From NCBI RefSeq assembly GCF_001014645.1, contig NZ_LASZ01000024.1, forward strand, positions 1 through 40,603: a DNA stretch of 40,603 bases, read 5' to 3'. Shown one piece after another: positions 26,815-35,091 of this stretch (position 1 is the first letter of the stretch; the number at the start of each line of letters is the position of its first letter). Source of the stretch: Luteimonas sp. FCS-9. Its GTDB lineage: Bacteria; Pseudomonadota; Gammaproteobacteria; Xanthomonadales; Xanthomonadaceae. The notes under the pieces were generated by a model. That model was not told the DNA's origin, made no database searches, and was given only the letters and a program-made list of their open reading frames with translations. Made by a program: the position numbers and the translations under genes.

Positions 26815-27045
26815 CGCCCCATGCCCCCACCCCAGCCCTCCCCCGCGCCGCGGGGGAGAGAGCGCGATCGCAGTGGCGCGTAGCGACTGTGGGACGGCGC
26901 CTCTCCGCGTCGCGGGGAGGGAGCGCGATCGCAATGGCGCACAAGTGCTGCGGGTCAGCCCCTCCCCGCGCCGCGGGGGAGGGGGCGCGATCGCACGATG
27001 CGTAGCTATTGCGGGACAGCCCTCCCCCCGCCTTACGGGGAGCAC
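26815..27045. repeat. Three-unit repeat block with GCGCGATCGCA boxes
   Basis: Units of 61-62 bp contain a CTCCCCGCG/CGCGGGGAG-like hairpin, then GCGCGATCGCA (26862, 26923, 26985) and a spacer of about 45 bases. A fourth partial hairpin follows (27012-27045). The left edge carries a degenerate GTGCCCCCACCC tail of the REP family. It occupies the gap between trhO and pepA. Confidence 0.8.
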
Positions 27046-27105
27046 ACAATCCCACGCCTGGGTCCAAGCCGTCAGTGCAGAGAACGCCGAACCTGAGGCG
27101 TGAGT

Positions 27106-28665
27106 TCAGCGCTCGTAATGCTCGCGCACGAAGCGGTCGAACAGACGCACACCAAAGGCCGACGCGCCGGCCGGCGTCGTCGACACCTCGTTGCCGTCGC
27201 GCCAGGCCATGCCGGCGATGTCCAGGTGCGCCCAGGCGCGGCCCGGGTCGATCCACTCGCCGATGAAGTGCGCGGCGGTGCCCGAGCCGGGACGGCCGCC
27301 GCCGTTGCGCAGGTCGGCGATCGGCGATTCGAGCATCTTGCCGTAGCCCGGGTGCATCGGCATGCGCCAGACCGGCTCGCCGGCGGCCTGGCCGGCGGCG
27401 GTGAGCTGCGCGGCCAGCGCGTCGTCGCGGGTGAACAGGCCGGCGTAGTCGTTGCCCAGCGCGGTGACGATCGCGCCGGTCAGCGTCGCGATGTCGACGA
27501 TCACGCGCGGGTTGTCCTGGCGCTGCACGTACCACAGCGCATCGACCAGCACCATGCGCCCTTCCGCGTCGGTGCTGATGATCTCGTAGGTCTTGCCGGA
27601 CGCGCTGCGCACCACGTCGCCGGGGCGCGCGGCGGTGCCTGAGGGCATGTTCTCGGCCAGCGCGGCGACGGCCACGGCATTGACCTTCGCATTGCGGCCG
27701 GCGAGCGCGAGCACGGCGCCGGTCGCGCTCGCCGCGCCGGTCATGTCGTACTTCATGCGCCACATGTTTTCGCTGCCCTTGATCGAGATGCCGCCGGTGT
27801 CGAAGGTGATGCCCTTGCCGACGAACGCGACCGGGGTCTCACCGCGGGCGCCACCGTTGTAGCGCACGACCAGCAGCCGCGGTGACCGCGCACTGCCCTG
27901 CCCCACGGCCAGCAGGCTGCCCATGCCCAAGCGTTCCATCGCCGGCACGTCGAGCACCTCGATGCTGACGTTCGGCTTGCCCGCGAACGCGGCGCGCGTG
28001 CGCGCGACGAACGCCTCGGGATACAGCGCATTGGCCGGCTCGGTGACCAGGTCGCGCGCGAACGCCACGCCCTCGGCGACGGCCTTCCAGTCGCCGTCCC
28101 ACGCGCGCGCGGCGTCCGCGCCGGCCGGGCTGCGCACGACCAGCGTGCCGGTCGCGGCCGCGTTGGCGTCGCTGCCGCTGCGGTACTTGTCGAACCGGTA
28201 CTGGCCCAGCGCGGCGCCGAATGCGAGCTGCGCGGCGGCGCCGGGCTCGGCGCCCTCCCACAGCACGTCGACCTGCGGCGCCTTGCTGCGCGCGGCGAAC
28301 CGGCCGACGTGGCCGCCGACGTCCTCGATCCGGCGCGCATCGGGCGTGCCGGCGCCGGTGCCGACCAGCAGCACGCGGTCGTAGCCGGCGATGCCCGGCA
28401 GGTCGAGCTGGCTGTCGGCCTTGCCGCTGAAGCCGGCCGCCGCGATGGCCCGCGACAGCGCGCCCTGGCTGGCGCCGTCGATCCGCGCGAACGCGCCGCC
28501 GCGCGCCGCGCCCTCGGGCGCTTCGGGGACCGCGAGCACCAGCGTGCCGCCGGCCGGGGCCTGCGCGGCATCGAAGCGGATGTCGCGCTGCGCGGCGGCA
28601 GGCAGGGCGAACGAGGCGATCAGGCTCGCGAGCAGCAACGGCTGCAGCGGTCGGGGTCGGCGCAT
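27106..28665 (-). CDS. Secreted M17 leucyl aminopeptidase
   Basis: The 519-residue protein has a signal peptide (about 1-25, LLLASLIASFALPAAA), then an M17 N-terminal and catalytic domain. It matches E. coli PepA at an offset of 14: K284, D289, K296, D307, D366, E368 and R370, lying in FVGKGITFDTGGISIKG, MKYDMTGA and STDAEGR. These bind two divalent metals and position leucine-type N-terminal substrates. The NTDAEGR signature has Ser for Asn (364), a small deviation. The exported form, unlike cytosolic PepA, suggests a periplasmic or extracellular peptidase that recycles peptides, suiting a proteolytic organism. ATG 28665 is chosen as the start of the signal peptide. Confidence 0.92.
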   Translation of the reverse strand: MRRPRPLQPLLLASLIASFALPAAAQRDIRFDAAQAPAGGTLVLAVPEAPEGAARGGAFARIDGASQGALSRAIAAAGFSGKADSQLDLPGIAGYDRVLLVGTGAGTPDARRIEDVGGHVGRFAARSKAPQVDVLWEGAEPGAAAQLAFGAALGQYRFDKYRSGSDANAAATGTLVVRSPAGADAARAWDGDWKAVAEGVAFARDLVTEPANALYPEAFVARTRAAFAGKPNVSIEVLDVPAMERLGMGSLLAVGQGSARSPRLLVVRYNGGARGETPVAFVGKGITFDTGGISIKGSENMWRMKYDMTGAASATGAVLALAGRNAKVNAVAVAALAENMPSGTAARPGDVVRSASGKTYEIISTDAEGRMVLVDALWYVQRQDNPRVIVDIATLTGAIVTALGNDYAGLFTRDDALAAQLTAAGQAAGEPVWRMPMHPGYGKMLESPIADLRNGGGRPGSGTAAHFIGEWIDPGRAWAHLDIAGMAWRDGNEVSTTPAGASAFGVRLFDRFVREHYER

Positions 28666-28779
28666 GGGCTCTCCGGAAGGCGGCGATGGGGACGCCCGCG
28701 ACCGGCGCGGGCAACCATCGACCTTAACAACCCGCGCCGCCCGGGCGCCGTGCCGATGGTCATGCCCGCCCGACGGCGC

Positions 28780-28995
28780 TCACGCCTTCGGCGAGCCGTC
28801 CTTCGCGACGTGGCGGCTGGCCCACATGTTGTCGACGAGGTTGGGATAGCGGCGGCCGCCTTCGTCGGCACGCTGCCGCGCCGCATCCTTCTGCGCCTCG
28901 CTCAGCTGCGTGCGCGCGGGCCGGGGCTTGGGGTTGGGCCGCGTCCAGGGCTTGGTCCTGGGCTTGGGAGGCGCGCGCGTGGGCGTGCTGGGCAT
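28780..28995 (-). CDS. Small conserved hypothetical protein
   Basis: The 71-residue protein has a Lys/Pro/Arg-rich N-terminus (MPSTPTRAPPKPRTKPWTRP) and a more ordered tail, QLSEAQKDAARQRADEGGRR, then YPNLVDNMWASRH. The tail reads like a real conserved motif, with no cysteines or membrane segments. It is soluble and basic, but I recognise no function. It sits alone 127 bases after the DUF6164 gene on the same strand. Confidence 0.6.
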   Translation of the reverse strand: MPSTPTRAPPKPRTKPWTRPNPKPRPARTQLSEAQKDAARQRADEGGRRYPNLVDNMWASRHVAKDGSPKA

Positions 28996-29122
28996 GGCGG
29001 CGCGCTCGTCGGGCGGCGGAGGAAGCGCCCGTCCCCGTCCGCCGGCAGCGGTGCCGGCCAGGACGGCGACGGGACAGGCGCGCAGCGTGCCGCCGCCGAC
29101 GTGGCGACGGCGTGATGCGCGA

Positions 29123-29488
29123 TCAGCGCGAGAGCAGGTAGCCGGGCACGGCCATCAGCCCGATCAGGCACACGATCGCGACGACGATCAGCACCACGCG
29201 CAGCGGGTCTGCGCGCACGATGTCGGCGAAGGTCTCGGCGGTGCCATCGCGTTCGGCCTCGGCCTGCGCCGCCCGGGCGCGGGCTTGGCGCCCGGCCTGA
29301 TAGTCGGCCATCAGCGCCTTGGCGCGCGGCAGGTCGTCGTTGTCGCGCAGCCAGATGCCGCCGTGCGAGATGCCGAACGGGCTGGGCCGCGTCTGGTACC
29401 AGTCGATGCGGGCCTCGTCGAGGAACGCGCGCACGTCGGCGGCCTCGTCCTCGGGCACGTAGCGCAGGTTGAGCAGCAGTTTGGCCAT
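29123..29488 (-). CDS. DUF6164 family small membrane protein
   Basis: The 121-residue protein begins MAKLLLNLRYVPEDEAADVR, continues WYQTRPSPFGISHGGIWLRD and ends with one hydrophobic helix (about 97-117, VVLIVVAIVCLIGLMAVPGY). This pattern is the DUF6164 family of gammaproteobacteria (function unknown): a cytosolic ACT-like domain anchored to the inner membrane. A Gln/Arg/Ala-rich stretch (about 66-84) links the parts. The start has no strong Shine-Dalgarno but matches the family N-terminus. It follows the HD-domain gene by 85 bases and probably shares its transcript. Confidence 0.8.
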   Translation of the reverse strand: MAKLLLNLRYVPEDEAADVRAFLDEARIDWYQTRPSPFGISHGGIWLRDNDDLPRAKALMADYQAGRQARARAAQAEAERDGTAETFADIVRADPLRVVLIVVAIVCLIGLMAVPGYLLSR

Positions 29489-29573
29489 GGCGACGGGCGG
29501 TGCCGGTGTTCGGAAAGGGAGTGGCGTCGAGCCGCCGCAGGCAGCGGCGAGCGCCTGTGATGATAGCTGGGCG

Positions 29574-30197
29574 TCAGCGCTTGGTCGTCACCGCGCGGCG
29601 GAGGTTGTGGCGCGCCTGCGCATCGAGCCGCGCATGGAAGCCGTCGTCGAGGTACAGCCGCTCGCGCGCCAGCAGCGACTTGAGGAACCGCCGGCGGTTG
29701 AGTGCGTAGAGCCAGCGCGGCACGTGGCGGTACTCGGACGCGATGCCGCGGTCGTAGGCGTCGAACGCGGCCGGCTCGGCGCCGAGGATCGCCATGTCGC
29801 AATCGAGGAAGCGCCGGGTGTCGTCGCCCTGCGCGTCGTCCGGGAAATCGCCCGGCGCGTGGCTGCCGTGGCGCGCGGTGAGCCCGATCAGCGCGCCCAC
29901 GCGCGCGACGTCGATGCCGGCGTCGGGCACCCAGCGCGCGATCGCCTCGGCGGCCAGTTGCGCCGAGCGCGCCTCGTTGTCGTCGCGGCCGGCCTCGTAG
30001 ATCGCGTCGTGGTAGAGCACCGCGAGCCACACCTCGACCGGCTGCGCCCAGCCCTCGCCCGCGGCGACGGCGTCGTAGTGGCGCAGCAGCTCGGCCACGT
30101 GGTCGAGGTTGTGGTACGCGCGTGGCGGCGTGGCGTACGCGGCCTCGAGGGCCTCGCGCATCGGCGGCGGCAATGCGATCGGCGCGGACGCGCTCAT
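29574..30197 (-). CDS. HD-domain metal-dependent phosphohydrolase-like protein
   Basis: The 207-residue protein carries HNLDHV (YHNLDHVAELLRHYDAVAAG) and the HD dyad in AVLYHDAIYEAG, the metal-binding residues of HD hydrolases. Later Asp/His positions (LTARHGSHAP, DCDMAILG) fit the remaining ligands. The family covers small predicted nucleotide or metabolite phosphohydrolases in Pseudomonas and Xanthomonas; the substrate is unknown. The ATG overlaps the stop of the upstream YdcZ-type gene by four bases (ATGA), so the pair is translationally coupled. Confidence 0.85.
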   Translation of the reverse strand: MSASAPIALPPPMREALEAAYATPPRAYHNLDHVAELLRHYDAVAAGEGWAQPVEVWLAVLYHDAIYEAGRDDNEARSAQLAAEAIARWVPDAGIDVARVGALIGLTARHGSHAPGDFPDDAQGDDTRRFLDCDMAILGAEPAAFDAYDRGIASEYRHVPRWLYALNRRRFLKSLLARERLYLDDGFHARLDAQARHNLRRAVTTKR

Positions 30198-30658
30198 GCC
30201 GCCGCCCGCCACGGCCGCACGACCAGCAGCGCGCCGGCACACACCAGCAACGCACCGACGATGCGGGTCGCATCGATCGGCCGCGACGGCGACAACACGC
30301 CGAAGTGGTCGACCAGCAGCGAGCCGACGAGCTGCCCGGCCACGATCAGGCAGATCAGCCCGGCCGCGCCCAGCCGGGGCACCAGCAGCGTGCCGCTGAA
30401 CACGAAGGCCGCGCCGATCAGGCCGCCCAGCCACAGCCACGGCGGCAGCGCGACGAGCTCGCGCAGCGTCGGCCACGGCGTGCGGCCGGCGGCGAGCGCC
30501 AGCGCGAGCGCGCAGGTACCGACCGCGAACGAGACGAACGAGGCGAACAGCGCGCCCTGGGTCAACGCGCCCAGGCGCGCATTGAGCAGCGCCTGCAGCG
30601 GCAGCACCATGCCCACCAGCGCGGCGAGCGCGATGCTGGACAGCAGCCAGACGTTCAT
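30194..30658 (-). CDS. DMT-superfamily protein, YdcZ/DUF606 type
   Basis: The 154-residue protein has five hydrophobic segments: SSIALAALVGMVLPLQALLN, FASFVSFAVGTCALALALAA, LWLGGLIGAAFVFSGTLLVP, GLICLIVAGQLVGSLLVDHF and IVGALLVCAGALLVV. This half-length form of the drug/metabolite transporter fold is the DUF606/YdcZ family, thought to work as dimers; the substrate is unknown. ATG 30658 is chosen because it gives a charge-free N-terminus ahead of the first helix; upstream in-frame codons are noise. It follows the MFS gene by 64 bases and overlaps the HD gene. Confidence 0.88.
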   Translation of the reverse strand: MNVWLLSSIALAALVGMVLPLQALLNARLGALTQGALFASFVSFAVGTCALALALAAGRTPWPTLRELVALPPWLWLGGLIGAAFVFSGTLLVPRLGAAGLICLIVAGQLVGSLLVDHFGVLSPSRPIDATRIVGALLVCAGALLVVRPWRAAA

Positions 30659-30722
30659 GCGGGTTTCCTGCGCGGCGGCAGGCCAGTCTACGGGCCGCGA
30701 CCGGCGCACGGCGTGCCGGCGG

Positions 30723-31994
30723 TCATCCGGCCGGCCGGTCGCGCGGCAACGCGAGCAGCGCGCCCAGGCTCAGCAACGCGGCGACGGCGAGATACGCGCC
30801 GACGGCCTGCAGGCCGAAGCGGCCACCCAGCCAGGTCGCCAGGTACGGCGCGAGCGAGGCGCCGAAGATCCCGGCCAGGTTGAACGCCAGCGAGGCGCCG
30901 GTGTAGCGCACGGTCGCGGGGAACAGTTCGGCCAGCAGCGTGCCGACCGGACCGTAGGTCAGGCCCATCAGGCCCAGCCCGAGCATCAGGAACGCCAGCG
31001 TGGCGCCGGCACTGCCGGCGACGAACAGCGGCGAAAAGCCCAGGCCGAACAGCGCGATGGCGATGCTCGCGACGATCATCGTGCGGCGCCGGCCGACCCG
31101 GTCGGCGTACAGCGCCGACAGCGGGATCGTGGCGGCGAAGCACAGCACGCCGACCAGCTGCAGCAGCAGGAACTGCTCGCGGGTGTAGCCCAGCCGCGCG
31201 GTGCCCCAGCTCAGCGCGAAGACGGTCATCAGGTAGAACAGCACGAACGTCGCCAGCGCGAGCAGCGTGCCCAGCAGCACGCCGCGACCGTGATGGACCA
31301 GCACCTCGCGCATCGGCAGGCGCACGCGGGCATGGCGGTCGAGCACGCGCTGGAAATCGGGCGTCTCGGTGATGCGCAGGCGCACCCACAGGCCGACGAG
31401 CACCAGCGCGGCGCTGGCCAGGAACGGGATGCGCCAGCCCCAGGCCAGGAACGCGCCCTCGTCCATCAGGCGGCCGAGCAGCAGGAAGGTGGCGGTCGAG
31501 AGGAAGAAGCCCAGCGGCGCGCCGAGCTGCGGGAACATGCCATACCAGGCGCGCTTGCCGGGCGGCGCGTTCTCGGTGGCGAGCAGCACGGCCCCGCCCC
31601 ACTCGCCGCCCAGGCCCAGGCCCTGGCCGAAGCGGCACAGGGCCAGCAGGATCGGCGCGGCGATGCCGATCTGGGCGTGCGTGGGCAGCAGGCCGATGAC
31701 GACGGTGGAGATGCCCATCGTCAGCAGGGCGGCGACTAGCGTGGCCTTGCGGCCGATGCGGTCGCCGTAGTGGCCGAAGACGGCCGAGCCGATCGGACGC
31801 GCGACGAAGGCCAGCGCGAAAGTGGCGAGCGACTGGAGCGTGGCGGCGGCGGGGTCGGCATCGGGAAAGAACAGCGCGGGGAACACCAGCACCGCGGCAG
31901 TGGCGTAGATGTAGAAGTCGAAGAACTCGATGGTGGTGCCGATCAGGCTGGCGAACAGCACACGGCCTTTCGAGTTGGGAGGCGTCGGGGGCAT
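30723..31994 (-). CDS. MFS transporter, metabolite:H+ symporter (MHS) type
   Basis: The 423-residue inner-membrane protein has about 12 hydrophobic helices. The MHS subfamily signatures are present: FASLIGTTIEFFDFYIYATA near the start, GHYGDRIGRKATL (the 2/3 loop), LGLGGEWGGAVLLATENAPP and YADRVGRRRTMI (the 8/9 loop). Relatives carry shikimate, proline/betaine, citrate or dicarboxylates in symport with protons; the exact substrate cannot be read off. The family length is 420-440. ATG 31994 matches the family start. It faces a 450-base gap with repeats before the siderophore receptor. Confidence 0.92.
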   Translation of the reverse strand: MPPTPPNSKGRVLFASLIGTTIEFFDFYIYATAAVLVFPALFFPDADPAAATLQSLATFALAFVARPIGSAVFGHYGDRIGRKATLVAALLTMGISTVVIGLLPTHAQIGIAAPILLALCRFGQGLGLGGEWGGAVLLATENAPPGKRAWYGMFPQLGAPLGFFLSTATFLLLGRLMDEGAFLAWGWRIPFLASAALVLVGLWVRLRITETPDFQRVLDRHARVRLPMREVLVHHGRGVLLGTLLALATFVLFYLMTVFALSWGTARLGYTREQFLLLQLVGVLCFAATIPLSALYADRVGRRRTMIVASIAIALFGLGFSPLFVAGSAGATLAFLMLGLGLMGLTYGPVGTLLAELFPATVRYTGASLAFNLAGIFGASLAPYLATWLGGRFGLQAVGAYLAVAALLSLGALLALPRDRPAG

Positions 31995-32214
31995 GGCGGG
32001 GACGGCGCGTGGGAAGCCGGCATTCTGGGCCGGAACGGGCCGGGCTTGTAAAGGCGGGGGGGGATGACGAGAAGCACCGGCCCGGCGCGACTTCGTCGGA
32101 TATCGCGCGCCCTTCTTTCAGCAGCACGCGGTTTCAGCGGCTCAGTTCTGGCTCTGCAAAAAAATGCGCTGTGCTGATGTGCCGTCGGGAAGGCCGCACA
32201 GCAGCGCGAGCGCC

Positions 32215-32275
32215 CCGCCGGGTACCACGCCGAGTCGCGGCCCGATATCCGCTTTGTCGTCGCGGCACCCGGCGG
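32215..32275. repeat. 61-bp element with inverted ends, copy 1
   Basis: Ends CCGCCGGGT (32215-32223) and ACCCGGCGG (32267-32275) are perfect inverted repeats; the centre contains GTCGCGGCCCGATATCCGCT. A second copy at 39503-39563 has the same length and matches 55 of 61 bases. It lies in the gap between the MFS and TonB receptor genes. The flanking bases hold no gene I can support. Confidence 0.85.
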
Positions 32276-32360
32276 GCGCTGCAAGACTTCGTGCGAACGG
32301 AGCGACGAGCAGGAGCAGCGCGTGCAACTCGGAACTACTGTCGACCTTCGCATAAGGGTC

Positions 32361-32418
32361 ACCTCCCCCGCCCGCGGGGGAGGTCGGTGCGCGCAGCGCG
32401 CCGGGTGGGGGCACGGGC
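32361..32418. repeat. REP-like element after the TonB receptor gene
   Basis: The core CTCCCCCGC-CC-GCGGGGGAG (32363-32382) is followed by GGTGCGCGC/GCGCGCC and GGGTGGGGGCACGGGC. It is 29 bases beyond the receptor stop and probably ends that transcript. Confidence 0.85.
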
Positions 32419-32446
32419 GGTCGCGCAGGAGCGCGACACGCCCCGG

Positions 32447-34660
32447 TCAGAACGTCGTGCGCAGCGACAGGGTGACGTTGCGCGGTTCGCCGTAGAAGTT
32501 GCCGCGGCCGGTGGCCGAGATGCGGGTGTAGTAGACCTTGTCGAACAGGTTGCCGACGTTCAGGCGCACCATCAGGTTGTCGCGCACGCGATAGCCGACG
32601 AGCGCGTCGAAGACGGCGTAGCCGCCCTGGCGCACGACGGTCGGCACGGCGGCGTACGCGCTGCCGCCTTCGACCGGCGAGTACCAGTTCACGCCCGCGC
32701 CCAGTTGCAGGCCGGTCAGCGGGCCGCGGGAGACGTCGTAGTGGGTGAACAGCTTCAGGCCGTGCTTGGGCGAGATGCGGGTGAACGGTCGATCCTCGTT
32801 GGTCGTGTCCTTGGCGTAGGCGTTGGTGTTGAACGCGTAGCCGCCGAAGATCGACCAGTTCTCGGTGATGCGGCCGTTGGCCTCGAGCTCGACGCCCTTG
32901 GACTCGACCTCGCCCTCGGCGACGTAGAAGCCCTCGTTGTCCGGGTCGGGCTGCGCGCGGCCGACCTGGTCGATGCGGTAGGCGGCGGCGCTGAGCAGCA
33001 GGCGGCCGTCCATCAGCGCGCCCTTGACGCCGCCCTCCCACTGCTCGCCCCGCGAGGGGTCGATCAGCCGGCCGTCGGCGGTGCGGCTCTGCTGGGGCTG
33101 CAGGCTCTCGACGTAGCTGCCGTACACCGTCCACTCCCCGGTCAGGTCGTAGGTCAGGCCGGCGAACGGCGTGACTTCCGAGGGCATCCGGTTCTCGGTC
33201 CAGGGACCCAGGCGCACGGGCTGCGGGTTGGTGAGGCTGGGGCGGTCGCGGGTGAAGCCGTCGCGGGCCTCGAGCGTCCAATGGCTCACGCGGGCGCCGG
33301 CCAGCAGGTTCAGGCGCTCGCTCAGGCTCAGGTTGGCATGGCCGTACACGCCCCACTGACGGGTCTTGGTCAGGCCGCCGCTGTTGGGCTGGTAGGCCGG
33401 GCGCGGGATCGCGGTGTCGGGATTGAACACATCGATGCGCGCGAACGCGCTGTCGCGCCATTCGGCATAGGTGTAGTCGTTCTTCTGCAGGTCGGCACCG
33501 ACCAGCACCTCGTGCTCGCGCCCGAACAGCTCGAACGCGCCGCCGACGTTGACGTCGACGCTGGTCCAGCGCTCGGTCGAGTCGCCGTAGTAGGCGATCT
33601 GGTTGACCCAGCCGTTGTCGGGCGTGACCGGGCCGTTGCCGACGTAGGCGTAGTAGTTCTCGGACTCGTCGCGGGCACGCTGGAACGTCGCCTTGGCGCG
33701 CCAGGTCTCGCCCAGGCGCCAGTCGAGCTCGGCGAAGCCGACAACGCTCTGGCTGTCGAGGGCGTTCCAGTCCGCGCCCAGGTAGGTCGAGCGCCGCACC
33801 GGCAGCAGGCCGCCACCCAGGTAGCCCGGCAGGCCGGTCTGGATCGGCGCCAGGTAGTCCTGGTAATGCGCGCCCACGGTCATGGTGGCGGTGTCGCCCA
33901 GATCGAGCGAAGTCACGCCGTAGGCGACGTAGCGCTCGCGGCGGCCGACGTCGTAGAACATGTCCGACTCGTGCGCCGAGGCGGCGAAGCGGCCACGCAG
34001 CTGGCCGCCCTCGACCAGCGGGCCGCCGACGTCGATCTCGGCGCGGGTGTTGTCCCAGCTGCCGGCCAGCAGCGCGCCGCTGGCCTGGAACGTGCGCTGC
34101 GGGCGCTTGCGCACGAGGTTGATCGCGCCGCCGGGCTGGGCCGCGCCCGAGAACAGGCTCGACGCGCCGCGCAGCACCTCGACGCTCTCGTACACGGTCA
34201 GGTCCGGGCGCGGGCCGGGATAGCTGGTCGACGGCACGCCGTCGATGAGATAGGTGCTGATGTTGAAGCCGCGCGAGATGTAGGTCTGCCCTTCGGACCC
34301 GACGCCGGTGACGGTGATGCCGGGTGTCTGCAGCAGGGCGTCCTCGAGCGTGTAGAGATTGCGCAACTCGATCTGCTCGCGCGAAATCACCGAGATCGTC
34401 TGCGGGATGTCCTTCAGTTCCACCGCCTGCTTGATGCCGGCCGCGTAGCGGGTGCCGTGTACGTCGACCTGGTCGAGCGAGGTCGCGTCGGCGTAGCGGC
34501 CGCTGTCGGTGTCCTCGGCCTGCGCCAGCACGGGCGCGGCGGCGACCAGCAGGCCGAGCGCCAGCGCCAGCGGGCGACGGCCGGACGACGGCCGCGGCGC
34601 GCGTGCGGCGCGGCGGGACATGACGGACGAAGAAGCGGAACGCGCGGTACGACGGGACAT
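32447..34660 (-). CDS. TonB-dependent siderophore receptor
   Basis: The 737-residue outer-membrane protein has a signal region (about 1-48, LALALGLLVAAAPVLAQAED), a plug domain (about 80-185: IPQTISVISREQIELRNLYT, then GITVTGVGSEGQ and SYPGPRPDLTVYESVEVLRG) and a 22-strand barrel ending with the expected terminal Phe (NVTLSLRTTF). The family (FpvA/FhuA type) takes up ferric siderophores with TonB energy. The VQIP-like segment and GGAINLVRKRP are typical. No siderophore synthesis genes are adjacent, so a xenosiderophore is likely. ATG 34660 is used, but ATG 34621 is possible because the N-terminal Arg/Ser stretch is unusual. A Fur-like site lies 145 bases upstream. Confidence 0.95.
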   Translation of the reverse strand: MSRRTARSASSSVMSRRAARAPRPSSGRRPLALALGLLVAAAPVLAQAEDTDSGRYADATSLDQVDVHGTRYAAGIKQAVELKDIPQTISVISREQIELRNLYTLEDALLQTPGITVTGVGSEGQTYISRGFNISTYLIDGVPSTSYPGPRPDLTVYESVEVLRGASSLFSGAAQPGGAINLVRKRPQRTFQASGALLAGSWDNTRAEIDVGGPLVEGGQLRGRFAASAHESDMFYDVGRRERYVAYGVTSLDLGDTATMTVGAHYQDYLAPIQTGLPGYLGGGLLPVRRSTYLGADWNALDSQSVVGFAELDWRLGETWRAKATFQRARDESENYYAYVGNGPVTPDNGWVNQIAYYGDSTERWTSVDVNVGGAFELFGREHEVLVGADLQKNDYTYAEWRDSAFARIDVFNPDTAIPRPAYQPNSGGLTKTRQWGVYGHANLSLSERLNLLAGARVSHWTLEARDGFTRDRPSLTNPQPVRLGPWTENRMPSEVTPFAGLTYDLTGEWTVYGSYVESLQPQQSRTADGRLIDPSRGEQWEGGVKGALMDGRLLLSAAAYRIDQVGRAQPDPDNEGFYVAEGEVESKGVELEANGRITENWSIFGGYAFNTNAYAKDTTNEDRPFTRISPKHGLKLFTHYDVSRGPLTGLQLGAGVNWYSPVEGGSAYAAVPTVVRQGGYAVFDALVGYRVRDNLMVRLNVGNLFDKVYYTRISATGRGNFYGEPRNVTLSLRTTF

Positions 34661-34804
34661 GGGGGTTCTCGGACGATGGACAAAAGACGACACGCGTCGC
34701 GCCCCGGAAAGGCGCGACGTGCGGCAGGAAGGGCTGGCCCGGTGCGATGAACATCGCGCGGGTGGCGACTGCGACGGATGGCATCGCCGACGGCGCGCCA
34801 TATC

Positions 34805-34837
34805 GAGAATGGTTATCGTTCAGAGAAAAATTGTCAA
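34805..34837 (-). promoter_or_regulatory. Fur-box-like site on the receptor promoter
   Basis: On the plus strand GAGAATGGTTATCGTTCAG (34805-34823) matches the 19-bp Fur consensus at 12 positions. On the minus strand a -35 TTGACA lies at 34832-34837, so the site covers the -10 region. This is the usual geometry for iron repression. The 431 bases from the receptor start (34660) to the USP stop otherwise show no gene. Confidence 0.6.
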
Positions 34838-35049
34838 CGCTGCGTGGGGCGCGGACGAGCGCTCGCAGCTCGCGGCGCGTGCGTCCGCCACGTCTCGGCA
34901 AACGGATCGCGCCGTCCCTCGTCGAGATGCGGACGTCGATGCACCGCGACGGATGATCGACGCGAGTGTCGCCGGCCGGGCATCCTCCGCCGGGACGCCC
35001 AGGTGTCCGCCTCCGTCCGGACGGATGCGGACGCGGCGATGCGCGCCCT

Positions 35050-35073
35050 GCCCCGCCTGCGCCGCGGCAGGCG
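35050..35073 (-). terminator. Hairpin ending the USP operon
   Basis: A perfect 9-bp stem CCCGCCTGC/GCAGGCGGG with a 6-base loop lies 18 bases after the USP stop on the minus strand. No T-tract follows. Confidence 0.45.
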
Positions 35074-35091
35074 GGCTTGGAACGCGAAGCG

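Noticed and set aside
29469..31739. 756-residue plus-strand frame
   Set aside because: Antisense to the HD, YdcZ-type and MFS genes with low-complexity Gln/Arg composition.
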